From NCBI GenBank assembly GCA_002291925.1, contig DBAY01000075.1:1-29232 (forward strand): a stretch of 29,232 bases of DNA, written 5' to 3'. Within the stretch, counting starts at the first letter, position 1. Every line of letters begins with the position of its first letter. Source of the stretch: Alphaproteobacteria bacterium UBA998. Its GTDB lineage: Bacteria > Pseudomonadota > Alphaproteobacteria > Rickettsiales > UBA998. Shown in pieces: positions 15,651 to 22,698 of the stretch. The notes under the pieces are model-generated. The model was given only the letters and a program-made list of their open reading frames with translations, ran no database searches and was not told the origin of the DNA. The translations under genes were made by a program, and so were the position numbers.

Positions 15651-16115
15651 ATGAATTCGCCAACGCCTCCCCAGCCGCAGACCGAACAGCGCCTGACATT
15701 CCGGCTGCTTTCCTACTGGAACCGCATCCGGGGGGAGAGGCGGATGCCATCGCTTTCAGATGTGAATATTCAGGAAATTCTGGAGCTTTGGTATTTCAGC
15801 TTCACCATCGATGTACGCGAAACGGATCATAAGTTTCATTATTTGGGCTCCAGTCTGCGCGATGTATTCAAGGAGGATTACACCGGGTATTCTGTGCAGG
15901 ACGCCATGAATGATGATGTGATGGTCAACAACACCATCGGTTTTTACGAGCGGGCCATCCTGTCGCAGGAGCCGGTCATGGAAGCGGAATCCTTCTTCAG
16001 CGAAGGGGATGAAATCCGCTACCGCAGCATCATCGTGCCGCTCTCTAGCGATGGGCAAACGGTTGACTTTCTGATGGGAACCACTAACTACAAGCGGTTC
16101 AGTAGCGAGAAATAG
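15651..16115 (+). CDS. PAS_5-type domain protein
   Basis: 154 residues from ATG 15651; no clear ribosome site. The block FRLLSYWNRIRGERRMPSLS followed by DVNIQEI is the mark of the PAS_5 family, small alphaproteobacterial proteins with one PAS fold; the rest (FHYLGSSLRDVFKEDYTG, then FLMGTTNYKRF) fits the strands of that fold. There is no output domain, signal peptide or membrane segment, so it may act by binding a partner. The ligand is unknown. It lies between prfB and mnmA, all on the same strand, with gaps of 67 and 49 bp. Family call is moderate to good; function is open. Confidence 0.8.
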   Translation: MNSPTPPQPQTEQRLTFRLLSYWNRIRGERRMPSLSDVNIQEILELWYFSFTIDVRETDHKFHYLGSSLRDVFKEDYTGYSVQDAMNDDVMVNNTIGFYERAILSQEPVMEAESFFSEGDEIRYRSIIVPLSSDGQTVDFLMGTTNYKRFSSEK

Positions 16116-16164
16116 CGCCACGCAACGCCGCCGCTCCGCCTCCTACCCTGTGGAACGGACATTG

Positions 16165-17349
16165 ATGACCAGCGCGCTCAACAGCTTAGGCTTTGCCAAA
16201 CCGCCTGCCGAAACGCGGGTGGTGGTCGCCATGTCGGGCGGCGTGGACTCGTCCGTGGTGGCGGGCCTGCTGCACCGCGAGGGCTATGAAGTCATCGGCA
16301 TCACGCTGCAGCTCTATGATCACGGCGCGATGGTGGGCAAGAAAGGCGCCTGCTGCGCCGGGCAGGACATTCATGACGCCCGCCGCGTGGCAGAAACGCT
16401 GGGCATTCCGCATTACGTGCTAAATTACGAAAGCCGCTTCCGCGACGCCGTGATGGAAGATTTCGCCGACACCTATCTGGCCGGGGAGACGCCGATTCCC
16501 TGCGTGAAGTGCAACCAGTCGGTCAAGTTCAAGGACCTGCTCACCACCGCGCGTGAACTCGGTGCCGACTGCATGGCTACCGGCCACTATGTGCGCCGCG
16601 AGACGGGCGCAAACGGTGCGGAGTTGCATCAGGCCGCCGAATTTGGCAAGGACCAGAGCTATTTCCTGTTCGCCACCACGCGCGAACAGCTCGATTTCCT
16701 GCGCTTCCCGCTGGGTGGCCAATCCAAGGACGTCACCCGCCAGATGGCGGCGGATCTGGGTCTCATCGTGCATGACAAGCCGGACAGCCAGGACATCTGC
16801 TTCGTGCCAACTGGCGGGTATGCCGACGTCATAGAAAAACTGCGTCCCGGCGCGTCCGACCCCGGCGACATCATCCATATCGACGGCTATGTGCTCGGCC
16901 AGCACAACGGCGTCATCCATTACACGGTGGGCCAGCGCAAGGGGCTGGGCGTCGCGGCGGGTGAGCCGCTTTACGTGGTGCGGCTGGAGCCGGCGGAGCG
17001 CCGCGTCTGGGTGGGCCCGCGCTCGGCACTCGAGAAAACACGGTTTGTCATCCGCGATGTCAACTGGCTGGCGGATGCGGCGATGCCTGAGCGCACCGGC
17101 GAAGTGATGATCAAGTGGCGCTCCTCCCAGCAGCCGCAGCCGGCCGAATTTTTCCGCCTTCCCGGCAACCGGGCGCTGGTGCAGCTGCTGCAACCGCAGG
17201 CGGCCATTGCACCGGGACAGGCTTGCGTTGCCTATGACGGCTCGCGCGTGCTGGGAGGCGGGTGGATCGTCTCGATGGCTCCGGACGCGGTGGAGAATAT
17301 TTCGCAAGAGCTATGGATGCTCGCCACCGGTGGGGACGTGCATACCTAA
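16165..17349 (+). CDS. mnmA: tRNA-specific 2-thiouridylase MnmA
   Basis: 394 residues from ATG 16165 (a GTG at 16150 would add five). The PP-loop AMSGGVDSSVVAGLL (about 22-35) binds ATP. The two catalytic cysteines are Cys116 in CNQSVKF and Cys212 in DSQDICF, corresponding to Cys102 and Cys199 of the E. coli enzyme. GHYVRRE (about 140-146) and GKDQSYFL (161-168) are further family blocks, and the C-terminal beta-barrel includes YTVGQRKGLG. It thiolates uridine 34 of tRNAs for Lys, Glu and Gln in the cytoplasm, using sulfur from a relay. Its stop codon overlaps the converging gene on the minus strand by four bases. Confidence 0.96.
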   Translation: MTSALNSLGFAKPPAETRVVVAMSGGVDSSVVAGLLHREGYEVIGITLQLYDHGAMVGKKGACCAGQDIHDARRVAETLGIPHYVLNYESRFRDAVMEDFADTYLAGETPIPCVKCNQSVKFKDLLTTARELGADCMATGHYVRRETGANGAELHQAAEFGKDQSYFLFATTREQLDFLRFPLGGQSKDVTRQMAADLGLIVHDKPDSQDICFVPTGGYADVIEKLRPGASDPGDIIHIDGYVLGQHNGVIHYTVGQRKGLGVAAGEPLYVVRLEPAERRVWVGPRSALEKTRFVIRDVNWLADAAMPERTGEVMIKWRSSQQPQPAEFFRLPGNRALVQLLQPQAAIAPGQACVAYDGSRVLGGGWIVSMAPDAVENISQELWMLATGGDVHT

Positions 17350-17816
17350 GGCAGCAATTCCACCTTGCGCTGAATCTCCGCGCCCCATTCATTCACCAGC
17401 TGTTTCTGGATGGCTTCCAGCTTGGCGATGCGGGCGTTTTGCCCGAATTCTGTAACCAGTTCCGCCATGTAGGGCATCAGCCAGATCAGCAGCCACCCGC
17501 CGCCAGCAAAGGTGTAAATAACGAACCACATGGAAGGATCGATGATAATGCGCAAGGATTCGTCCAGAGACACGGAAAACACTTTCTTTGCATACGGTAG
17601 CATCCCGGCGATGTTACACGCCAAGACGCAGCGGTAAATTTCCTTCTGCTTGGTCGTGTCGGCGATGTAGGCCACAATGGAGGGTAGCATGCCCACCAGA
17701 AAGAAGATAAAGCTTCCCTTGAAAACAACGGCCAGTATAAGGCAAGCCAGATAGAGCAAGCCAATACGCATCATGCCACCTGATTTCTTCTGCTTTTTCT
17801 TCTTTTTGTTCGTCAT
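17346..17816 (-). CDS. Small membrane protein of unknown function, downstream of the pseudokinase gene
   Basis: 156 residues. The first 12 include nine lysines (TNKKKKKQKK), then hydrophobic segments at about 16-33, 36-54 and 94-117, and a soluble helical tail (about 118-156). This gives an inner-membrane protein with a strongly basic cytoplasmic N-terminus. It starts only eight bases after the stop of the kinase-like gene, and the pair reads as one operon, so a partner role beside the tail-anchored pseudokinase is a fair inference. Its stop lies inside the end of mnmA on the other strand. I do not recognise the family. Confidence 0.8.
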   Translation of the reverse strand: MTNKKKKKQKKSGGMMRIGLLYLACLILAVVFKGSFIFFLVGMLPSIVAYIADTTKQKEIYRCVLACNIAGMLPYAKKVFSVSLDESLRIIIDPSMWFVIYTFAGGGWLLIWLMPYMAELVTEFGQNARIAKLEAIQKQLVNEWGAEIQRKVELLP

Positions 17817-17824
17817 TGTTTGTT

Positions 17825-19981
17825 CTACCCGACAAAATCACGAATCATGTAGGCGCAGGTGATCAGAAACAGGAACATCGAGACGAGCGAGGCCCAGCGG
17901 TGTGCCCGATCCTGTACCTTTTTTTTCAATGCATCCCTGTCGCGCAGCTTGTTGATTTCCAGTTGATTGCGCAAAAACATTTCCCGGGCGCGGCTGTAGC
18001 CAGAATGGTCACGCTCAAGATGAGTTAAATCCAGTAGCGCGTTCAGTACCGCTTGTATGCGTCCCTCGTCGGCTGCATCTCGAACGCGGCGGCACAGCGT
18101 GTCCCGAATCTTGCGACTGTGAACGTTCTGTAATAGGTCGAGTACGAGGAGCGCTGCATGACAAGTAAGGCCGGGCAGTTCGGCGATTCCGCTTTTCTCT
18201 TGCGCCCGCGCAAAAAGCTGCAGCACCTGCAATTCGCGGCTTTTGGCAAGGTCAGGCGCATAAGGGGCGATTTCAGTAAAGCGGATTTCGTTATTGATAT
18301 TGCCCCGGCTTGCCGCAAAAGCGGTGAGGTGCCGGTCCATCAGGCTGAAATCCTTATGGCGCGTGGTGGCCAGCGCATCAAGCACCTGCATCATGTGCGG
18401 CAGGGAGGTGACGTACTGATCTCTCAGCTGCGCACTATAGCAAGGCAAATCATGATTGAGATCGTAGAGACAGCGCTCCAAGCCAAAGCCGAAGCCTGTG
18501 CCATTCAGTGCTGGCCGCACCGTCTGCAATTTCCATACAGCGTCCTGCACTTCCTGCGTCAAACGCACCTTCTGGCGTTCTGTCCAGTAATGTGGCAGGT
18601 CGTTTAGCATCACCTCAATGAGAATGTTCAAATCGGCTTGCCGTTTATGGTACATCGCCTCCGAAATCATCTTACCGATGGCGTCCGTGTTGAAGGCCAG
18701 ATGCTCGCTGCGGATGGGGCCCGCCGGGTCGAGGATGATCAGGGCGCGGGTGAGGAGTTCGCTGGCGCGCTTGGCATTCTTCGCTGCCGATCCGGAGTAG
18801 TTGATGATCTGCGTGATCATGTCCGCGTCGTCGGGCTGCTGGATGGATTGCTCCAGCCAGCGCTCCAGTTTGGCACCCCGGATGAAATTCTTGGCCGTCT
18901 CCCAATTGGTGTAGAAGGCGTGGGCGAGGGCCTTGCGGTTGAAGTAATCTTTGCCGTCAAAATGGAATGGACGAGAGGCCTCGCGCGGGGTGGAGGGGTG
19001 GATGATATTGAAGCGCTTGCCGGTGATCCATTGCGCCAGCTGCGCCGGGCCCCAGCGGTCGGCGGGGTCGTCGCACAGGCTGCCGCGCAGCAGGTCGCTG
19101 AAATACTCGGAAAACTCGGCATTGCCGATGAGGGTATTGTAGCAGCCCTGCTGCAGGAGCAGCGAAATGAGCTGTGGTTGGGTCAGGGAGCGAATGCGGC
19201 CGAGGTTATAGAGCACCTCGATGACCAGCACGCCGATGGCGTACACGTCTACTTTCAGAGAGCCCGCGCCCTTGCCCTGCGCCACGGCGGCGATGCGTTC
19301 CACGGGCTCATAGAGATATTCCTGCGAGAACCCGGCCGACTCGGAGATGCACTCGCCCAACATCATTTTCTCGCCGAGGAAGATACTCGAGGGATGGATG
19401 TGGCAATGGCTGATGCCGAGTTCCTCCAGCGCCGTCAGCACCGAGGCGAGCGGTGTGAGTATCTGGTCACGCAGCGACTGTTCGCTGAAGCTGGCGCCCT
19501 CGGCCAGCAGCTGCGCCAGCGAGCGGCCTTGCGGTTTCTCGAACAGCAGCACGTGCCGCTGCTCGCCCATCGGCTGCAGATGCACGATGCCGCGGTCGAT
19601 CAGGCGGATCAGGTGAGGATGATCGAAGCCAGCCAGCTTCTCCATGCTGGTGTGGCGGTACGGCAACCCCGGATCGCACACCGCGGCATAATAAGGCAGC
19701 ACATTGCCCGCTAGATCGGTGACCGCGAAGGCCTGCGACTGGTTGCGGCTGAGTTCGGGAAGGGGCTGGTCGGTCTTGATGATATAGCGGCCATTAACCT
19801 GGTTGGCGGGCAGCTCGGCGGGCTTGTAGGTGGGGCGGTAGGCCCTTAGTTTTTCTTCAATTTCCTGGCGTGCCTTCTCAATGGAGCCCTCGGCCCGCGC
19901 CGGGGGGGGGGGCACAGGCGCAGGGGGCGCCGCAGGTGCGGACGGGGCAGGGGATTCGCTTTTGAGGGCAGCGTCAGCCAT
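17825..19981 (-). CDS. Predicted tail-anchored pseudokinase (protein-kinase-like fold)
   Basis: 718 residues. A Pro/Ala-rich N-terminus (1-30) is followed by a helical stretch and a kinase-like domain (about 60-325). Features kept: a hinge-like VLLFEKPQGRSLAQLL (144-159), a catalytic-loop-like ISHCHIHPSSIFLGE (190-204), KVDVYAIGVLVIEVLY with the alpha-F Asp245, and DDPADRW (304-310). Features lost: the catalytic Asp of HRD is His194, the loop Lys is His196, the loop Asn is Ser199, no DFG follows, and the beta-3 Lys is not apparent. It is therefore probably inactive as a classical kinase. A helical region (about 335-690) leads to a C-terminal membrane segment (about 696-713), so the body should be cytoplasmic. 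AGGATGGGG precedes the ATG. It lies 49 bp after purA and 8 bp before the small membrane protein gene. Confidence 0.82.
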   Translation of the reverse strand: MADAALKSESPAPSAPAAPPAPVPPPPARAEGSIEKARQEIEEKLRAYRPTYKPAELPANQVNGRYIIKTDQPLPELSRNQSQAFAVTDLAGNVLPYYAAVCDPGLPYRHTSMEKLAGFDHPHLIRLIDRGIVHLQPMGEQRHVLLFEKPQGRSLAQLLAEGASFSEQSLRDQILTPLASVLTALEELGISHCHIHPSSIFLGEKMMLGECISESAGFSQEYLYEPVERIAAVAQGKGAGSLKVDVYAIGVLVIEVLYNLGRIRSLTQPQLISLLLQQGCYNTLIGNAEFSEYFSDLLRGSLCDDPADRWGPAQLAQWITGKRFNIIHPSTPREASRPFHFDGKDYFNRKALAHAFYTNWETAKNFIRGAKLERWLEQSIQQPDDADMITQIINYSGSAAKNAKRASELLTRALIILDPAGPIRSEHLAFNTDAIGKMISEAMYHKRQADLNILIEVMLNDLPHYWTERQKVRLTQEVQDAVWKLQTVRPALNGTGFGFGLERCLYDLNHDLPCYSAQLRDQYVTSLPHMMQVLDALATTRHKDFSLMDRHLTAFAASRGNINNEIRFTEIAPYAPDLAKSRELQVLQLFARAQEKSGIAELPGLTCHAALLVLDLLQNVHSRKIRDTLCRRVRDAADEGRIQAVLNALLDLTHLERDHSGYSRAREMFLRNQLEINKLRDRDALKKKVQDRAHRWASLVSMFLFLITCAYMIRDFVG
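19902..19912. repeat. Homopolymer: 11 G (11 C in the coding strand)
   Basis: The run covers codons 24-27 of the pseudokinase gene and encodes the prolines of PVPPPPARA. It is the longest single-base run noticed in the window and lies close to the start codon. Confidence 0.95.
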
Positions 19982-20030
19982 ACCCCATCCTACGAGGTAT
20001 TTGATTTAAATTGTCTTAATTAGCGCGCAA

Positions 20031-21323
20031 TCAGCCGATAAAAGGATCATGCACGAGGATGGTGTCCTCGCGCTTGGGGCTGGTGGAGAGCAGGGCGACC
20101 TGGCACTCGATCAGCTCCTCGATGCGGCGGATATACTTGATCATCTGCGCCGGAAGCTCGGCCCAGCTGCGCGCGCCATAGGTGCTTTCCGACCAGCCGG
20201 GCATGGTTTCGTAGGTCGGCTCGATCTTTTCCTGAATGAAATGCGCGGCGGGCAGGTAATCGTAGGTCTGACCCTCATATTTATAGCCGACGCAGATTTT
20301 CAGCTCCTCCAGCCCGTCCAGTACATCCACTTTGGTGAGAGCGATGCCGTGGATGCCGGCGATCTTGCAGGACTGACGCACCAGTACGGCGTCGAACCAG
20401 CCGCAGCGGCGTGGACGGCCCGTGACGGTGCCGAATTCGTGGCCCTTCTCGCCGATGCGCTTGCCGATCTCGTCCGTCAGCTCGCTCGGGAAGGGGCCGC
20501 TGCCGACGCGGGTGGTGTAGGCCTTGGTGATGCCGAGGATATAGCCAAGCGAGGCCGGACCGACGCCCGCACCCGCCGCGGCCGCACCCGCATGGGTGTT
20601 GGAGGAGGTAACGTAGGGGTAGGTGCCATGATCGACATCCAGCAGCATGCCCTGCGCGCCTTCGAACATGACGCGCTTGCCGGTGCGGCGGCATTCATCG
20701 AGCGTCCGCCAGACGGGGCGGGCGTAGGACATGACTTCCTCGCGGATTTCCAGCAGCGGGGTCAGCACGGCCTCCAGCGTCTGCTCCGGCTGGCCGGAGA
20801 GTTTCAGAACCTGATTATGGAAGGCGAGCTGCGCCTCGATCTTCTCGCGCAGCACGTCGATATTGGCGAGGTCGCACATGCGCACGGCGCGGCGGGCCAC
20901 CTTGTCCTCGTAGGCCGGGCCGATGCCGCGGTTGGTGGTGCCGATCTTGGCGCTGCCGCGGCGGGCTTCGGCGGCGGAGTCCATCTCGCGGTGAATGGGC
21001 AGAATCAGCACGGCATTCTCGGCGATCTGCAGGTTTTCCGGGCTGATGGCGACGCCAAGGGCGCGCACGGCATTGATTTCTTTCAGCAGCGCGAACGGGT
21101 TCACCACCACGCCATTGCCGATGATGGAAAGCTTGCCCGGCCGCACGATGCCGGAGGGCAGCAGGCTGAGCTTGTAGGTGACGCCATCGACCACGAGGGT
21201 GTGGCCCGCATTGTGGCCGCCCTGAAAACGCACCACCACCTCGGCGCGCTCGGAGAGCCAGTCCACCACCTTGCCCTTGCCTTCATCCCCCCACTGGGAG
21301 CCTACTACCACGACGTTCGACAT
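20031..21323 (-). CDS. purA: Adenylosuccinate synthetase
   Basis: 430 residues; ATG 21323 with AAGGAAAG upstream. The GTP-binding loop GSQWGDEGKGK (8-18) includes the catalytic Asp13, and GGHNAGHT holds the catalytic His41, with numbering as in E. coli. Further signatures are GTTNRGIGPAYEDK, FEGAQGMLLDVDHGTYPYVT and TGRPRRCGWFD. The enzyme joins IMP and aspartate with GTP hydrolysis, the first step from IMP to AMP, in the cytoplasm. It follows hisZ across a 115 bp gap that contains a palindromic repeat, a neighbourhood known from other proteobacteria. An upstream in-frame ATG at 21353 lies inside that repeat and is not a likely start. Confidence 0.97.
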   Translation of the reverse strand: MSNVVVVGSQWGDEGKGKVVDWLSERAEVVVRFQGGHNAGHTLVVDGVTYKLSLLPSGIVRPGKLSIIGNGVVVNPFALLKEINAVRALGVAISPENLQIAENAVLILPIHREMDSAAEARRGSAKIGTTNRGIGPAYEDKVARRAVRMCDLANIDVLREKIEAQLAFHNQVLKLSGQPEQTLEAVLTPLLEIREEVMSYARPVWRTLDECRRTGKRVMFEGAQGMLLDVDHGTYPYVTSSNTHAGAAAAGAGVGPASLGYILGITKAYTTRVGSGPFPSELTDEIGKRIGEKGHEFGTVTGRPRRCGWFDAVLVRQSCKIAGIHGIALTKVDVLDGLEELKICVGYKYEGQTYDYLPAAHFIQEKIEPTYETMPGWSESTYGARSWAELPAQMIKYIRRIEELIECQVALLSTSPKREDTILVHDPFIG

Positions 21324-21348
21324 TCTTTTTCTTTCCTTGTTTTTTGCT

Positions 21349-21432
21349 GTCATTCTGCGAGGCGTAGCCTGCGCAGAATCTCCATGCGTTACGCGGGAGA
21401 TCCTGCGCAGCCTTTTAGGCTCGCAGGATGAC
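21349..21432. repeat. GTCAT...ATGAC palindromic repeat in the hisZ-purA gap
   Basis: 84 bp. Outer arms GTCATTCTGCGA / TCGCAGGATGAC and inner arms TGCGCAGAATCT / AGATCCTGCGCA pair with a few G-U type changes. It fills most of the gap and would form a hairpin in a joint hisZ-purA mRNA. Confidence 0.85.
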
Positions 21433-21438
21433 GTTATC

Positions 21439-22560
21439 TTATAATTCCCTCAGGCTTCCGCCCTCCCAGACATGCGTGCAGCCAAGTGTCCGGGCTTCTT
21501 CCTGCCAGTCCTTGCCCAGCGCGCGCAGGGTGACGTAACCCTGCTCCCGTAAGCGGCGGGCCTCCTGCTCCGTTGTGCCGGGGGCGAGTAGAAGGCGGCG
21601 CTCCTGCGTCACCGGCAGGTAGCCGCATTCCAGCAGCGCCCGCACGTAAAGCGTCGCGCCGCAGGCAATCAGGCCGTCCTGAATCACATACCGTCCGCCG
21701 CGCCCAACCTCGCGCCCATGCGCGCCATCGAAGAGCGAGAAGCAGAGGCCTTCCTGATACTCGAATCCGTGGCTCTCCAGCGGGTCGATGGTCAGGCGCA
21801 CCTGCGGGGCTTCGCGTTGCAAGGTCGCGTGCACCTCGGCCAGCTGGGCCAGCCAGCCCTTCACGCGGGCGGGCAGGGCGAGGCCATGCAGTGCCTTCAG
21901 CGTGGCGGCGGCCTCCAGCGGCAGCGAGAGCAGGGCGAGGATGGTGTCCTTCACTGGCAGCGTCTCCGGCAGGGCGGCGGGGTCCTTGCGCTTCACGGCG
22001 GCGATGACATGGGCGCGTGCCTCGTCGCTTTCGAAAGTCACGTCCACCAGCAATTCATCGAGCAGCCCGGCCAGCGTGAGGTCGGCCACGATCTGCGTGC
22101 TGCCCACCCGCCCCAGCGCTTCGATGCTGACCAGCAGCACCTCGGAAAGGGCGGCGGGCGCATCGACGCCGATCACTTCCAGCCCGGACTGCACGAGCTG
22201 CCGCTCCGGCGACAGCCCCTGCGGCAGGGTGCGCAGCACGCGTCCGGCATAGGAGAGCCGCAGCGGCTTCGGCGCCTTGGCAAGCAGCGTGGCAGCGATG
22301 CGGGCGATCTGCGTGGTGATGTCGGCGCGCAGGCCCATCATTTTCTGGCTGAGCGGGTCGGGCACGCGGAAGGTCTGCGGGGCGTAGGCCGCCCCCTTGC
22401 CGCCGAGCAGGGTTTCCTCGAATTCCACCAGCGGCGGGGTGACCTGCTGGTAACCATTGGCGGCGAAGCAGGCCAGCAATTCGGTAATCATGCGCTGTTC
22501 CCGCGCCGCGTCAGGCGGCAGCAGGTCTTGCAGGCCGGAAGGGAGTAGTGCCGGTTGCAT
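21439..22560 (-). CDS. hisZ: ATP phosphoribosyltransferase regulatory subunit HisZ
   Basis: 373 residues from ATG 22560; no clear ribosome site. The protein resembles the catalytic core of histidyl-tRNA synthetase: LPSGLQDLLPPDA near the start, ITELLACFAANGYQQVTPPL (class II motif 1 region), LRLSYAGRVLRTLP (motif 2-like) and a late GRGGRY (motif 3-like). It is shorter than HisRS and lacks its anticodon-binding domain. HisZ pairs with the short form of HisG, needed for the first step of histidine synthesis, and carries the feedback site. No hisG is in the window. Placement before purA is a recurring order in proteobacteria and supports HisZ over HisS. Confidence 0.92.
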   Translation of the reverse strand: MQPALLPSGLQDLLPPDAAREQRMITELLACFAANGYQQVTPPLVEFEETLLGGKGAAYAPQTFRVPDPLSQKMMGLRADITTQIARIAATLLAKAPKPLRLSYAGRVLRTLPQGLSPERQLVQSGLEVIGVDAPAALSEVLLVSIEALGRVGSTQIVADLTLAGLLDELLVDVTFESDEARAHVIAAVKRKDPAALPETLPVKDTILALLSLPLEAAATLKALHGLALPARVKGWLAQLAEVHATLQREAPQVRLTIDPLESHGFEYQEGLCFSLFDGAHGREVGRGGRYVIQDGLIACGATLYVRALLECGYLPVTQERRLLLAPGTTEQEARRLREQGYVTLRALGKDWQEEARTLGCTHVWEGGSLREL

Positions 22561-22623
22561 GGGGGTAAATGTCCGTTTCCGGCCACGGATGTAGCCAAAT
22601 TCCGTCCCCCGGTCAATGAAAGC

Positions 22624-22658
22624 CCTTGGAATATGCACAAAAGGCTATATTTCCAAGG
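22624..22658. promoter_or_regulatory. Inverted repeat upstream of the efflux operon
   Basis: CCTTGGAATAT (22624-22634) and ATATTTCCAAGG (22647-22658) are inverted copies differing by one base insertion, with a 12 bp spacer, 40 bp before the adaptor start and about 64 bp before hisZ. TATATT at 22646-22651 could be a -10, but no well-spaced -35 was found. It may be an operator of a local repressor. Confidence 0.45.
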
Positions 22659-22698
22659 ACGCTTGCCCTAAAGAGCAACGGGGGGATTCACAAAAATC

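Noticed and set aside
20049..21431. A 460-codon plus-strand frame opposite purA.
   Set aside because: purA is complete on the minus strand; the opposite frame reads low-complexity Gly/Ala/His and ends inside the repeat.
21439..22560. hisZ considered as histidyl-tRNA synthetase (hisS).
   Set aside because: The protein is too short for HisRS and lacks the C-terminal anticodon-binding domain; the purA neighbour also favours HisZ.
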